A program made the translations under genes and the position numbers. A stretch of 64,000 bases of DNA, taken from the NCBI GenBank assembly GCA_024291935.2, contig CM044316.1:77950501-78014500 (forward strand). Reading direction: 5' to 3'. Below the pieces are notes generated by a model. The model saw only the letters and a list, made by a program, of their open reading frames with translations. It made no database searches and was not told the origin of the DNA. How positions within the stretch are numbered: position 1 is the first letter of the stretch; every line of letters starts with the position of its first letter. Below are positions 1 through 10,639 of the stretch, in pieces. Origin of the DNA: Okapia johnstoni. Taxonomy: Eukaryota > Chordata > Mammalia > Artiodactyla > Giraffidae.

Positions 1-161
1 TTGTTACACAGGCAAGTGTGAGATATGTGTAAAACATGGCTGTTAACCAGAATAAAACTAATTTGTTTATGGAGATATAAATGCTTAAACTTGGCACACA
101 ATAGGCAAACAATATTGCATATCATTTAAGAAATGTAGAATTACATAGAAACCAGTCAATT

Positions 162-390
162 CATTCAACAAAAAATGCTTACCATCTCCTAAATGCTGGG
201 ATTATCCTAGGTGCTTGATGTACAAAAATGTTGCATATGGTACTTTTCCTTATGGAACTAATCATCTAGCGAGAGATGATTAGTTAAAATATGTCCAAAA
301 GTAATCACAATATAATTTGACATCACAGTCGAGGGATCTGTAGAGATGTAAGGGGGCCCAGAAGACAGTGTTTGAGTTTAAAAGAGTCTT
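162..390 (-). mobile_element. L2 LINE fragment, first half
   Basis: The plus strand reads as the complement of an L2 3' end: an ATTCATTCAAC start, a diverged form of the 'tgctgggcactgtcctaggtgcttg' block, then the 'taagtaatcacaatataat' stretch. It breaks at about position 390 where an L1 3' end begins, and similar L2-type sequence resumes at 801. It contains a perfect 12-bp stem-loop. This is an ancient, strongly diverged copy with no coding capacity. Confidence 0.6.
256..285. repeat. Perfect inverted repeat, 12-bp arms, 6-base loop
   Basis: AACTAATCATCT at 256-267 is exactly complementary to 274-285, with AGCGAG between. It lies inside the L2 fragment. No T-run or other sign of a terminator or RNA gene follows, so it is most simply a chance or slippage-derived hairpin. 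Confidence 0.85.
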
Positions 391-394
391 CACA

Positions 395-800
395 TTTGCA
401 ACAACATGAATGGACCTAGACATTGTCATACCCAGTGAAGTAAGTCAGACAAATATTGTACGACATTGCGTATATGCAGAATCTAATCAAAGGGTACAAA
501 GACTTATCTACAAAATGGAAAAAGAGTAACAGATGTAGAAAACAATCTTATGGTTACCAGGGGATAAGGGAAGGAAGGGATAAATTGGGAGATTGGCATT
601 AATATATAAACACTACTATATATAAAATAGATAACTAATAAGGACCGACTGTATACCACAGGGAACTCTACTCAATACTCTTTAATGGTCTATATGGGGA
701 AGAATCTAAAAAAGAGAGGACATATGTATATATATAACTGATTCACTTTTCTCTACAGCAGAAACTAACACAAAATTATAAATCAATAAAAAAAAAAGAA
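395..800 (+). mobile_element. Artiodactyl L1 3' end
   Basis: The familiar artiodactyl L1 3' block is present: 'gaatggacctagacattgtcat', 'ttatggttaccaggggata', 'gggagattggcatt', 'aaaatagataactaataagg', 'cacagggaactctactcaat', and an A-rich end at 783-800. Flanking AGTCTTCACA (385-394) and AGGCTTCATA (801-810) match at 8 of 10 bases, consistent with an aged target-site duplication. The copy is severely 5'-truncated and has no open reading frame. Confidence 0.8.
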
Positions 801-1000
801 AGGCTTCATAAGGGACATTTAAACTGGATCTTGAAGGGAGATAGGTATTCCCTGGGGAGAAAGGAGAATAGGGCATTCCATATGCACACTGGTTGTGTAA
901 AGGTAAGAAAGGGAGCGTTCGGAAGCTGTGGTGTGGGGACAATGAAATAGAAGTACAGCTGGTACAGAGGCTGGTGCGATTGTGAGATACAAACTCAGTG
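801..1000 (-). mobile_element. L2-like fragment, second half (continues 162-390)
   Basis: 'gacatttaaactggatcttgaagg', 'ggcattcca' and 'gtgtaaagg' match the L2 block that normally follows the part seen at 162-390. The L1 3' end therefore interrupted an L2 copy. Assignment is by remembered pattern, and divergence is high. Confidence 0.45.
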
Positions 1001-1050
1001 ATTGGAAAGGCTCTGTTTTATACCAGAGTTTTGGCTTCTCCCCACAGATA

Positions 1051-2290
1051 TTCAGTTCAGTTCAGTCGCTCAGTCGTGTCCAACTCTTTGTGACCCCATA
1101 AACTGCAGAATGCCAGGCTTCCCTGTCCATCACCAACTCCTTCAGTTCACCCAAACTCATGTCCATTAAGTCCATTGTTGTCCCCTTCTCCTCCTGCCCG
1201 CAATCTTTCCCAGCATCAAGGTCTTTTCAAATGAGTCAGCTCTTTGCATCAGGTGGCCAAAGTATTGGAGTTTCAGCTTCAACATCAGTCCTTCCAATAA
1301 ACACCAAGGACTGATCTCCTTTAGGATGGACTGGTTGGATCTCCTGGCAGTCCAAGCGACTCTCAAGAGTCTTCTCCAACACCACAGTTCAAAAGCATCA
1401 ATTCTTTGGCGCTCAGCTTTCTTCACCGTCCAACTCTCACATCCATACATGACCACTGGAAAAACCATATCCTTGACCAGATGGACCTTTGTCGACAAAG
1501 TAATGTCTCTGCTTTTTAATATGCTGTCTAGGTTGTTCATAACTTTCCTTCCAAGGAGTAAGCGTCTTTTAATTTCATGGCTGCAATCACCATCAGCAGT
1601 GATTTTGGAGCCCCCCAAAATAAAGTCAGCCACTGTTTCCACTGTTTCCCCATCTCATTGCCATGAAGTGATGGGACCAGATGCCATGACCTTAGTTTTC
1701 TCAATGTTGAGCTTTAAGCCAACTTTTTCACTCTCTTCTTTCACTTTCATCAAGAGGCTCTTTAGTTCTTCTTCACTTTCTGCCATAAGGGTGGTGTCAT
1801 CTGCATATCTGAGTTTGCTGGGAGAAATCTTGATTCCAGCTTGTGTTTTTTCCAGCTCAGCATTTCTCATGATGTACTCTGTATATAAATTAAATAAGCA
1901 GGGTGACAATATACAGCCTTGACGTACTCCTTTTCCTATTTGGAACCAGTCTGTTGTTCCATGTCCTGTTCTAACTGTTGCTTCCTGACCCGCATACAGG
2001 TTTCTCAAGAGGCAGATCAGGTGGTCTGGTATTTCCATCTCTTTCAGAATTTTCCACAGTTTATTGTGATCCACACAGTCAAAGGCTTTGGCTTAGTCAA
2101 TAAAGCAGAAATAGATGTTTTTCTGGAACTCTCTTGCTTTTTCAATGATCCATTGAATGTTGGCAATTTGATCTCTGGTTCCTCTGCCTTTTCTAAAACC
2201 AGCTTGAACGTCTGGAAGTTCATGGTTCATGTATTACTGAAGCCTGGCTTGCAGAATTTTGAGCATTACTTTACTAGCGTGTGAGAGAAG
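1051..2290 (-). mobile_element. BovB (RTE) LINE, 5'-truncated, about 1.24 kb
   Basis: Minus-strand BovB running from inside the reverse transcriptase domain (near 2290) to the canonical 3' end at 1051 (plus strand TTCAGTTCAGTTCAGTCGCT). Similarity stops abruptly after the plus-strand 'ctttactagcgtgtgaga' at about 2290. It is the longest BovB copy in the window. BovB supplies the 3' tail and probably the mobilising enzyme for the Bov-tA SINEs found throughout. Confidence 0.95.
1166..2110 (-). pseudogene. Dead BovB reverse transcriptase / C-terminal reading frame
   Basis: A single frame can be followed on the minus strand from about 2110 to 1166. It keeps the RT motif GVRQGCILSP, then the catalytic-site block RYADDTTLMA, then the C-terminal region with MYGCESWT and the basic GRRRRG. 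It is broken by a stop in place of a tyrosine codon near 2093, by a TGA at 1652-1654 between the two long open parts (1655-2074 and 1166-1642), and by a deletion of about 25 bases that ends the frame near 1166. The N-terminal endonuclease is missing. The element cannot be autonomous; few breaks over 300 codons suggest moderate age. Confidence 0.85.
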
Positions 2291-2872
2291 TTGTAATTAT
2301 TGTTTTGCTTTTCAAGTGTTTATTTAAAAATATTACACATGTACTGTATTTCAATATGTGCAGAAGTGAGCATATACGTACTGGTTTCTCCTTTTCCTCT
2401 TATATTGAGTGCTCCCTCCCATTGTTCTGTCTCCTCTCTATCTTCTCCCCCTTCCCTAATCACCTCTTTCCCTCCCAGCTCATGTTCACATTTATTTTGT
2501 ATCCTTTATTTCTTTTCTCCTTGGTTATATAACCATATTCAAATATGTGTGAATATATATATATGTATATATACATACAGCTTTTTTTGGCCATTGTTTG
2601 CTTTATGAAAGAATACTTTGCATATTTTTCCATGTCTTGCTTTTCTTACTCAGCTACTCTTAGAGGAAATGACTCCCAAATCCATAGGGCGAGCTCATGG
2701 TAGGGACTGATGTGACCAGAGTATCTTTTATCAGAGATACCATGTTGGAGTCAACAGTGAGCTAGAAAGAGGGTAGGACCTGGAGGAGGGGGCAAATTGG
2801 TAAATAAGCAGGTAACAAATGATGAGGCCTGAGCTAATGCATTCAGTGCTGGCAAGGACATATTCTTAGCAC
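2291..2872. other. Unassigned intergenic sequence with an AT dinucleotide tract
   Basis: A pyrimidine-rich stretch occupies about 2390-2500. An imperfect TA tract lies at 2551-2578. I recognise no gene or repeat family in the rest. Confidence 0.5.
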
Positions 2873-3080
2873 ATGTGTGTTAGTCACTCAGTCGTGTCTG
2901 ATTCTTTGTGACCCCATGGACTGTAGCCTGCCAGGCTCCTCTGTCCATGAAATTCTCCAGGTAAGAATACTGGAGTGGGTTGCCATTCCCTTCTCTAGGG
3001 GATCTTCCAGACCCAGGGATTGAACCTGAGTCTCCTGCATTACAGGCAGATTCTTCACCATCTGAGCCACCAGGGAAGCC
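2873..3080 (-). mobile_element. Bov-tA SINE
   Basis: Complement of Bov-tA: the BovB-derived tail is at the left (TAGTCACTCAGTCGTGTC) and the tRNA-Glu-derived head at the right (CATCTGAGCCACCAGGGAAG). Essentially full length. The internal B-box equivalent is diverged (plus strand 'gggattgaacctgag'). Confidence 0.93.
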
Positions 3081-4242
3081 ATACAAGCTTCAGATAAGTA
3101 ATGAATTACCATATAAATAAAATCTCAATAAAATGCCAGTGGCCACCATTACCTAATTCTTAAATTTTGACAGTAGATACTCTTGAGTGTGCTGCTTAGA
3201 GAAGCATAGGCTCAAAATATCTACCACTAGCTTAGCTGGAGTTTTTAGAAAGGTGTATTATTAAGTCACACAAATCCATGCTTCTGTTCTTTCTCCTTTA
3301 TTCTGTACACTTTCCTGTAAAGTATCCTTGATCTCAAACTTGTTTTGAAACTCAGATGGCTAAATCCACTGGTGGTTTACTTTAGAATGCATGCCAACAT
3401 TGTCTTTGAATAAAAACAACATTTTTCATCTTCCAATCACACTATAATCTTTCCTTTGGTTGCTCAATATTGGGTGTGATTACACTACTTTTATGCATAT
3501 TGCAATCAATGCAATCATGTAACACGTTACTAATGCCAACCAGAGTGGTCTTAGCATATTATAGTAAAAATTTTCACAGGTTTTTTATATTTGAAAATGT
3601 CTTTCCAAAATCCAAACTGGGTAAATATTTCATTGGAATATCCAATATATAATTACCAATCCTGTGAAACAGTTCTGGTTATCTGCAAATATAAGTCCCA
3701 TTTATTTGTAACCACGATAAAGATAACATGACCTCCTTTAGCCTCCTGAACCCTGGTGTAGTTAGTAATTTATTACAAAGCACAAAATAGCTAGATTCTA
3801 ATAATTTAATTGTTTTCAAAATACTTAAAAATGTAAATATTTCAAAAACATGCAAAGAATAATATAACATCCATTTTACATAATGAACAATTTAAAAAAA
3901 TTTTCAAATTTTGTTACTATTAACCACCAGTATCAGTCTTGTACTGGTTCCCATGGAAATCTCTATCATGAATTTGGTATATGTCTTTCTAGTTCATTTT
4001 TATTTTATATACATGTATGTGTTATGAATAATTTACAAGTGCTTAAAATGTTTAATGTTAGTTGCATCACTACTGTATTTATAATTTTTACTTTCTATTT
4101 TCACTTGGTATTATTTTTTTGACAATTGCTCAGTATAATTAAATCTATTTTATTAGCATCAGCAGTGCTGCAGGAATTGTGCTTGTGGATTATGTATGTT
4201 TGTGTCTCCATTGACAAATATTCAAAAGTTGTCCTTGGTCAG
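3081..4242. other. AT-rich intergenic sequence, nothing recognised
   Basis: No repeat family, splice-flanked open segment or RNA gene recognised. Short open frames here have random-looking composition. Confidence 0.5.
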
Positions 4243-4365
4243 TATTATGGCCTGAATGTTTGTGTCCCCTCCCATCCCAAAATTGTGTGTTGAAGTTCTA
4301 ACCCCCAAAGTGATGATATGAGGAGGTATGTAGGGCCTTTGGAGGTAATTAGGTTTAGATTAAAC
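4243..4365 (+). mobile_element. MLT1-type MaLR LTR, left part
   Basis: Begins 'tatggcctgaatgtttgtgtcc', then 'gttgaagttctaaccccc' and 'gggcctttggaggtaattagg', the hallmark of MLT1 long terminal repeats (ERVL-MaLR). It is cut by a Bov-A2 fragment at 4366 and resumes at 4480. Non-coding solo LTR. Confidence 0.8.
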
Positions 4366-4479
4366 ATGCTGCTGCTGCTAAGTCGCTTCAGTCGTGTCCG
4401 ACTCTGTGCGACCCCATAGACAGCAGCCCACCAGGCTCCTCCGTCTCTGGGATTCTCCAGGCAAGAATACTGGAGTGGG
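4366..4479 (-). mobile_element. Bov-A2 SINE, partial
   Basis: Starts with the CTG repeat tail (TGCTGCTGCTGCTAAGTCGC), followed by 'tccgactctgtgcgacccca' and 'gggattctccaggcaagaat', which is the complement of the second half of a Bov-A2 dimer. The other half is absent. It sits inside the MLT1 LTR; some LTR sequence at the junction appears lost. Confidence 0.85.
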
Positions 4480-4632
4480 GCTTTCATGATGGGATTAGTG
4501 CCCTTATGAGAAGAGGGAGAGACCCAGGAGCTCTTGCTTTCTGCTGGAGAACAGAGACGAGGTCATGTGAGTACTCAGCGAGCTGGTGGCAGTCTATAAA
4601 CCCGAAAAGGGCCCTCACCAAGAACTGTAGCA
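4480..4632 (+). mobile_element. MLT1-type MaLR LTR, right part
   Basis: 'tgatgggattagtgcccttat', 'gagacccaggagctcttgc' and 'gggccctcaccaagaactg' continue the LTR begun at 4243. The terminal part of a typical MLT1 is missing. Confidence 0.75.
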
Positions 4633-4639
4633 TGCTATC

Positions 4640-4800
4640 TCATTTTTTCACCAGCTTTATTGAAGTGTAATTCACATATAGCATTGTATAAGTTTTAAGA
4701 TGTGTACCATGTTGACATGGTACACTTACATACAGCAAAATGATTACCACAGTGGCATTAGTTAGTAACTCTATCACCTCACATAAAAATGGTATGTCCT
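4640..4800. mobile_element. Old L1 (L1M-type) fragment
   Basis: 'cagctttattgaagtgtaat', 'gcaaaatgattaccacagt' and 'gttagtaactctatcacctc' resemble old mammalian L1 3' regions. Subfamily and orientation are not determined. It includes a 24-bp near-palindrome at 4702-4725 (11-bp arms, 2-base spacer). Confidence 0.55.
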
Positions 4801-5913
4801 TATTGTTTATATCTGCATTTTCTTCATTACTTCTGAATATTTATGTATTTATTTATGTTGATGAATTTATATATATGGATTTAAAATCTCAATCTTAATC
4901 TGAACTGATGCTGTAACAGAAAGTGAAAGTGAAAGTTACTAGAGAACGAATCCACAAATTTGGCAATACCATCATTTATCCTCATAACGCTTAAATTACT
5001 CAAGTTGCTAGAAAGTAAGTATTATTAAGACAAACTCTTACAGTCAGGATTTATCACAGCAGTAGTATTTCAGAGCTCAACTTGGGGCAAAGAACCTGTA
5101 TTTAAGGCAGAGTTTTGTCATGAAATAGCAAAATCATAATCAATTTTAAAGGCAGTGGGGAGAATGTAAAGGCATAAAAGCAGATTAACTTCTTTTCTTT
5201 CTGGCAATTTGTTTGAATTTATATAAGTTTTTGATCCATCATACCTTCCAAATGTGAATAACTCTTGGTGTGGTTTTAAAGCAGGATTAAAACAAGAATG
5301 CAAAATACCAGTATCAGGTGGTAACTGAGCACATTTGCATGACACTTTTGCTTTCCTGCTTGCCATGCAACTGATTGAAACATGGACTGGAAAAAAGTGA
5401 CCATGTTAAAAATAGTCTGCATTCTATATAGAGTGCCTTGGATGTAGAGAAATAGGGTATGGTTTGAAATGGTAATTTAAACTGCCCCTTAAATAATAGT
5501 TAATTTTCCTTTTAAATGAAACTTTTGTTTTAAGAGAAAGAATTTTTTTTGCTCCCATGAAATAAAAAGAGCCTGAGGAGAATATAGGAAGTACAGGGTG
5601 GTCCTTATAAAAGAATGGATCACTGTAAAATGAAATGGGACCCGTTTTTCATGTAAGCTGCAAAATAGTTTGGATTTGTAAGACAGAGTATCTCTCCCAT
5701 AACCTTGGTGGTGATATTGTCGATGTTTTGTTATTGATTTTGAATTTTAGAGAGGTATCATGAAGAGAAAGAAGGGAAGGAAGGATGGTTGGGAAAAAGG
5801 AAGGAATCAATCAGTCTGTCAGTCGTGGGAGTTTTGGCAATGGAATGACCTGGTCAGAGTCCTCCTGCCATTAATTTTTTAGGATGTCACTTGAACAGCC
5901 CAAGTTTTGTTTT
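4801..5913. other. Intergenic sequence; possible decayed MIR at 4965-5105
   Basis: 'catttatcctcataac' and 'gtaagtattattaag' within 4965-5105 could be a minus-strand MIR, but the match is weak. The rest is unassigned AT-rich DNA. Confidence 0.35.
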
Positions 5914-6030
5914 CTTCATATAACAAGTAGAGATAACAATATACATCTTATAGAGTTCTCATGGAAATGAAGTGAGGGACTTTATGAGTTGAATAATTTA
6001 TGCCTGCCATACACAGTAGCTCATTCCCTT
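5914..6030 (+). mobile_element. MIR SINE, 3' part
   Basis: 'cttcatataacaagtagagataacaat', 'gagttctcatggaaatgaag' and 'atgcctgccatacacagtagc' align in order with the MIR sequence around 'cctcatctgtaaaatgggg' and 'agtgcctggcacatagta'. Ancient and diverged. Confidence 0.65.
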
Positions 6031-7214
6031 CCAAATTTCCCATCTTTAGGTGTTTAAAAATATTTTTTCCATGCCTGTAGAATTAAAACAAACTATTTTT
6101 CATTGAATACATTATTTTATGCAAACTCTGGTACCGTATCTAACTGGCTCCACTAATGTTCATTCAAGTCATTAATAAAACTTTCTTGCAGAATATGTTT
6201 CATTCTATACAATTTAAAATCGACAGCATTCCTCCAGTGTACTCCCAGAATTTTAGTCTAATGAAATCTCCCTTGTAAAGAAAGTTTTGCTAACCCTATA
6301 CGTTTGGGAAATGCTGCACTCTATCCTGTTTCCTCTTTCCTCCAGTCAAGGAAGTTTTTAAAATTTATGTGTTTTCCTACTTTATTTGGCCATGGAAATT
6401 CTTTTTAGGTAGCTTCCATTTATAGTCCATGGACTATATTTTATGACATGTTCATGTAATTGATCTGTTTTCACCAACCCTATATGCAAATATAGTCATA
6501 CATCTTTTTATTTAAAAATTTCTTTGAAGGCTTGATTTGCCATTAGTAGCAGGAACTCGCTTGTATTGGATCAACATCTCCATCACTCCCTATCCTATCT
6601 GCAGTCTCTCAAGTTGTCTAAGAACTCTGATATTTACTCAGTCCTAAAGGAGGGTTTTCTTTTTCTGAATACAGAGCAGAGAGTGAACTGCAATCCACGT
6701 TTTCCTTTGCTGAAGTCTGGCTTTGTACAAACCCACAGAAGATGATCCATATGCCTCTTTGCTAGCCCTGACATTGATCACTGGTGCACTGTACTGGGAC
6801 CTTAATGTTAGAATGCCATTTATAATAATTTCTCAGTCACTGACCCATCAAGCATAAAACAATTTAGAGTGTCTGACTCCAAAGTCAGCCTTGCTACCTC
6901 AATACATAGGCTCTAATGTCAGAATCTCTAGCTCAGACTCCCCTTGCCCTCTTAGCGAGTTCCTGCTTGGTGACTTCGTGTTCTTTTGGACCAGGAGACT
7001 ATGGACAGAATCAGCTTAGTCTATTTTAACAGTCCTTCTAACCTCAAATTGGGGGAATAGGTGATAGAGTCTTTGTAACTTTCTTCCCTGAAGGCCCAGG
7101 GTCTCCCTTTTCAGATTGGTTTAACCCATCCCTAGGGCTCTGAATGTCAAAGGATAGCAGTGAGAAGTAGGCTCCTTAAGTTAGACCAAGATCATAGTAT
7201 TTTTAAAAACTAAT
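6031..7214. other. Intergenic sequence, nothing recognised
   Basis: AT-rich with slightly GC-richer text at 6900-7160. No family or gene recognised. Confidence 0.5.
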
Positions 7215-7543
7215 TGATGTTTGGCTGCTCTGGGTCTTCATTGCTTTGCGAGGGCTTTCCCTAGTTGCGGCAAATAGGGGCTACTCTTTGTCGTAGCGTG
7301 CAGGCTTTTCATTGCAGTGGCTTCTCTGGTTGGGGAGCACAGGCTCTAGGGTGTTTGAGCTTCAGCAGTGGCTGCACATGGGCTTCATAGTTGTCTCGCA
7401 GGCTGTGGAGCTCAGGCTTAGTAGCAGTGCAGGGGATTGTTGTTCCACAGCATGTGGAATCTTCCAGGATCAGGGATCGAACCCATGTCCCCTGCATAGG
7501 GTATGTGGATTGTTTCCCACTGCACCACCAGGGAAGACCAAGG
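7215..7543 (-). mobile_element. CHR-type cetartiodactyl tRNA-Glu SINE
   Basis: Complement of a CHR-like SINE: 'ggctgctctgggtcttcattgc', 'ggctttccctagttgcggc' and 'gcagtggcttctc', ending in the tRNA-derived head 'gcaccaccagggaag'. Near full length. This family is shared by whales, hippos and ruminants and is older than Bov-tA. Confidence 0.85.
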
Positions 7544-7617
7544 TCATAGTATTTTAAATTTCCTTTGGACATCGATTTCTTCTTACACTGTATTTTCATA
7601 ATTAAGAGGGGCCATTC

Positions 7618-8104
7618 AGCTGATTCAATACCTATCTACTGAATGTTAACCACATACCAGGAACTGTCTCAAGACTGGGATATAGCAGTCCACACTTAAG
7701 ATAATGTTTCTGCTCTCTTGGAGCTTTATGGTCTAAAGTAGAAAAAAAAAAGCAAATAAATAAGGTACAGGTGTTAATGATGAATCCTTGGAAGGAAGGA
7801 TTAGGGATACGGAGAGGGGATTGGACATTATTTTGTATATTAGTAGAATGACCAATGAAGCCTTCACAGCTAGAGCCCCATTTGAACACAGATCCTGAGA
7901 AAGTGATGGACCGGACACAGAATTTTGAGGGGGCCTCTTCTCGGGAGAGGAAAATATAATTGCAGTGAGGGAAGGGTGCCTGGAGTAGTTGAGGAATAGC
8001 TAGAAGTCTAGTTTTACTTGGTCAGAATTAGTAAAAGAATGATAGGTGATGAAATCAGAGAATTTTCAGGATGGGTCGAAGGAGATGGTTTAGAATCATG
8101 TATA
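7618..8104 (-). mobile_element. L2 LINE, 3' part of a long fossil copy
   Basis: 'gattcaatacctatctactgaatg', 'accaggaactgtctcaagac', 'tgggatatagcagtc' and 'ctcttggagctttatggtct' are the complement of the L2 3' UTR, followed by more L2 toward the coding region. A Bov-tA interrupts it at 8105 and it resumes at 8317. Confidence 0.75.
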
Positions 8105-8316
8105 CTGTTGCTCAGATGGTGAAGAATCTGCTTGCAGTGCTGGAGACCCAGGCTCGTTTCCTGGGTCAGTAAGGGAATGGCAAAAGGGAATGACAATGGA
8201 GAAGGGAATGGCAACCCACTCGGGTATTCTTGCCTGGAGAATTCCATGCACAGAGAAGCCTGGTGGGCTACAGTCCATGGGGTTGCAAAGAGGAGGACAC
8301 AACTGAGTGACTAACA
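8105..8316 (+). mobile_element. Bov-tA SINE inside the L2
   Basis: tRNA-derived head 'gctcagatggtgaagaatctg', body 'ggcaacccactcgggtattc', tail 'acacaactgagtgactaaca'. It splits the L2 copy and so is younger than it. Confidence 0.92.
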
Positions 8317-9300
8317 CACAACTCACAAATGCTATGATAAGATGTTGGTCTCATTCTGAGTGATATGGGAAGCCAGTGGATAGCTGTTAACAAAGTTTTG
8401 ACATGAATCAGTTTATGCTTTATAGATATTATTGGATACTGTATGGAGAAGAGGCTGTTAGAGTGGCATGGTTAGAAACAGAGACACATTTAGGAAGTTT
8501 TAGAATAGAAGTCAGATAGGTGACAGATGACAGTGATTTCAACTAGGGAGTTATAAATATTAACAAGTAGTTCGTTAGGTATATGTGTTGAACGTAGAGC
8601 TTATGGGACTTATCGATGGGTTAAATGTGGGGTATGAAAGAAAGAGAATCTATTATGACAGTAAATTTTGTGTGACAGTAAATTCCAATAGTTGAAATCA
8701 TGGACATGCCATTTATTGAAATTAAAAAGATTGGAAGCAGTGCAAGTTTTGAGGGTAGATGTTGAATCAAGAGTTTGCATTTGGGCAAGTTAAATTTGAG
8801 AGGCCTTTCAGGTATGTTAAATAAGTATTGGATATATGACTCGGAGTCAAGGGGGAGATTAGCACTAGTGATTAAAATTTGAATAATTTCACATAGATGA
8901 TATTTAAAGCCATGGTATTGGGTGAGATTACCTAAATGCTGAGTGTTAATAGAGAATGGAAGCAAAGAGCCTTGATGAATGCCCTAGAACATTCCAGTGA
9001 TTCAAGTTTCAAAAGATAAGTAGATACCAATGAGAAAGGAAGAGGAAAACAGATAAGTGGTGTCCCAAGAGTCAGATAAAGTCAGATAAAGAAACCATAC
9101 TGACCACTGACTTTGACAACATGGAGATCATTGATAAGAACAAAAGCAATTACAGTTTTAGAGGTGTATGTCAAGAAATAATGGAAAGTGAATTCAGGAA
9201 GTGGAAACTACTTTTTCAAGAAGATTCCTCTAAAGGAAGCAGACAAATGAGGACAGAGCTGGAGGGAGCTATGGGTTCAAGGTATTTTTTTTTCAGGTTG
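8317..9300 (-). mobile_element. L2 LINE, coding part of the long fossil copy
   Basis: Complement of the L2 RT-to-C-terminal region: 'tgatatgggaagccagtgga', 'ttaacaaagttttgacatga', 'gatgggttaaatgtggggta', 'ggtattgggtgagattacc' and 'gacaacatggagatcattga' follow in the order expected. With 7618-8104 this is about 1.5 kb of one L2, unusually long for this ancient family. The 9300 boundary is approximate. Confidence 0.75.
8621..8965 (-). pseudogene. Fossil L2 reverse transcriptase segment
   Basis: The minus strand is open for 115 codons and retains L2 RT-like text: HGFKYHL followed later by PLKFNLPKCKLLI, matching the block that normally surrounds the YADD catalytic motif. The catalytic residues themselves are gone: the codons after HGFKYHL read CEIIQ. 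The open frame is a remnant, not a gene; L2 died out before the placental radiation. Confidence 0.6.
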
Positions 9301-9490
9301 ATAGATATCAATGGATAATTGTATGTGGATGTGTGAATTTAGTGTAAATTGGTGGTGTAGGGGAAATTGTACCTTAAACAGATGACAACCTAACCTTAAA
9401 TAGATGAGAAAAGATGATACAGTACAAAAAGAGTTGGGTTGGCATTAGATGGAATTTATACCCCCATCTAGGGTATGGGTGGAAGTCAGA

Positions 9491-9636
9491 GTGTGTGCTC
9501 AGTCGCTTCATTGTGTTTGATTCTTTGTGAGTTATGGATTGTAGCCCGCCAGGCTCATTTGTCCATGAATGACTCTCCAGGCAAGAATACTGGAGTGGGT
9601 TGCCATTTCCTTCTCCAAGGAATCTTCCTGATCCAG
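9491..9636 (-). mobile_element. Bov-tA SINE, head-truncated, with TSD
   Basis: Tail 'gtgctcagtcgcttcattg' at the left through 'atcttcctgatccaggg' at the right; the tRNA head is missing. GGAAGTCAGA at 9481-9490 is repeated exactly at 9637-9646, a 10-bp TSD that fixes both ends and shows that the truncation happened at insertion. Confidence 0.92.
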
Positions 9637-9696
9637 GGAAGTCAGACTGCGAGCATACAGAAAGGTAGAGAGATGTATTATACTGAGAGATGCCTT

Positions 9697-9890
9697 CACT
9701 CAGTCACTCATTCATTCATTTATTTAATCTAACAAATATTTAATACATGTCTATATCTGAAGCACTCTTTCCAGGTGTTGGGGATGTAGTATGACAATAG
9801 TCATTACAAATTCTGCAGCAAATAAAGGAAATAAATACATAAATTATATAATATGCTATATTGTACAAAAGACATAGATAAATTAAAATT
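9697..9890 (-). mobile_element. L2 3' terminus
   Basis: 'cattcattcatttattt', 'aacaaatatttaatacatg', 'ccaggtgttggggatgtag' and 'ggaaataaatacataaatt' read as the complement of an L2 3' end including its terminal tetranucleotide repeats. This is a separate insertion from 7618-9300. Confidence 0.65.
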
Positions 9891-10439
9891 TAAAATCTTT
9901 TTCATTGTGTGTGTAAATTAATTTGTAGGCATGTATTTTTGTGATGACTGTGGTTTTAATCTGTTTTTGAGATAAACATGTTAATTAGGGAAAAGTTATA
10001 GCAAACATGGCAACCACAGCATTGTCCGGTTAACATTCAGTCCATGGATGACATACTTACAAATGGCCTCCTTCATCCTGTATTCCCTAGTATCACAGGA
10101 CAAGACTGAATCTGAGACAGAAGCTGAAGCTTTATGGTTTTTTTTTAGTTCAGAAGTGAAATGAAGAATCTGTGAAAAGTAGGAATGGTTTAGGAAAACT
10201 GGGGACCGACTTTCAAAATAGCAGGTATGAGGTTTTTGACCTGACTAGCTGTCTGATTTTTTTTTCCACTTTTTAATATGCCTGAATCTAATAAAGATTT
10301 GTTTGGATTAAAAATGAAAATAACTCATATGTACATTTGTGAGGTCGGACTACCCAGTGAAAAAATAGGCAAATTGAGAAACCTAATGAAACAGAAATAT
10401 TTCTAAGTGAAGAGCCAGAACCTGGGAATTTGTATCCAA
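9891..10439. other. Intergenic sequence, nothing recognised
   Basis: AT-rich, with short T-runs near 10140 and 10260. Confidence 0.5.
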
Positions 10440-10560
10440 CTACACTGTTCTCTAGGTATGTAACATTGCACAAATCTCCTCAATTCATTGAGCCTTACTT
10501 TCCCTGTCTAAACAACATAAGTAAAGGTGTCTGCCTCATCTAACTCAAAAGGCTGTTAAC
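10440..10560 (+). mobile_element. MIR SINE
   Basis: 'caaatctcctcaattcattg', 'agccttactttccctgtcta' and 'gtgtctgcctcatctaactc' follow MIR order (Pol III-derived SINE of early mammals). Confidence 0.55.
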
Positions 10561-10639
10561 TTCTTTTAACCACAAAGATCAGAGTATTATGCACATCTAA
10601 AACTATATGAGGGAGTTGACTCTTAGGTCAAACAGCTTG

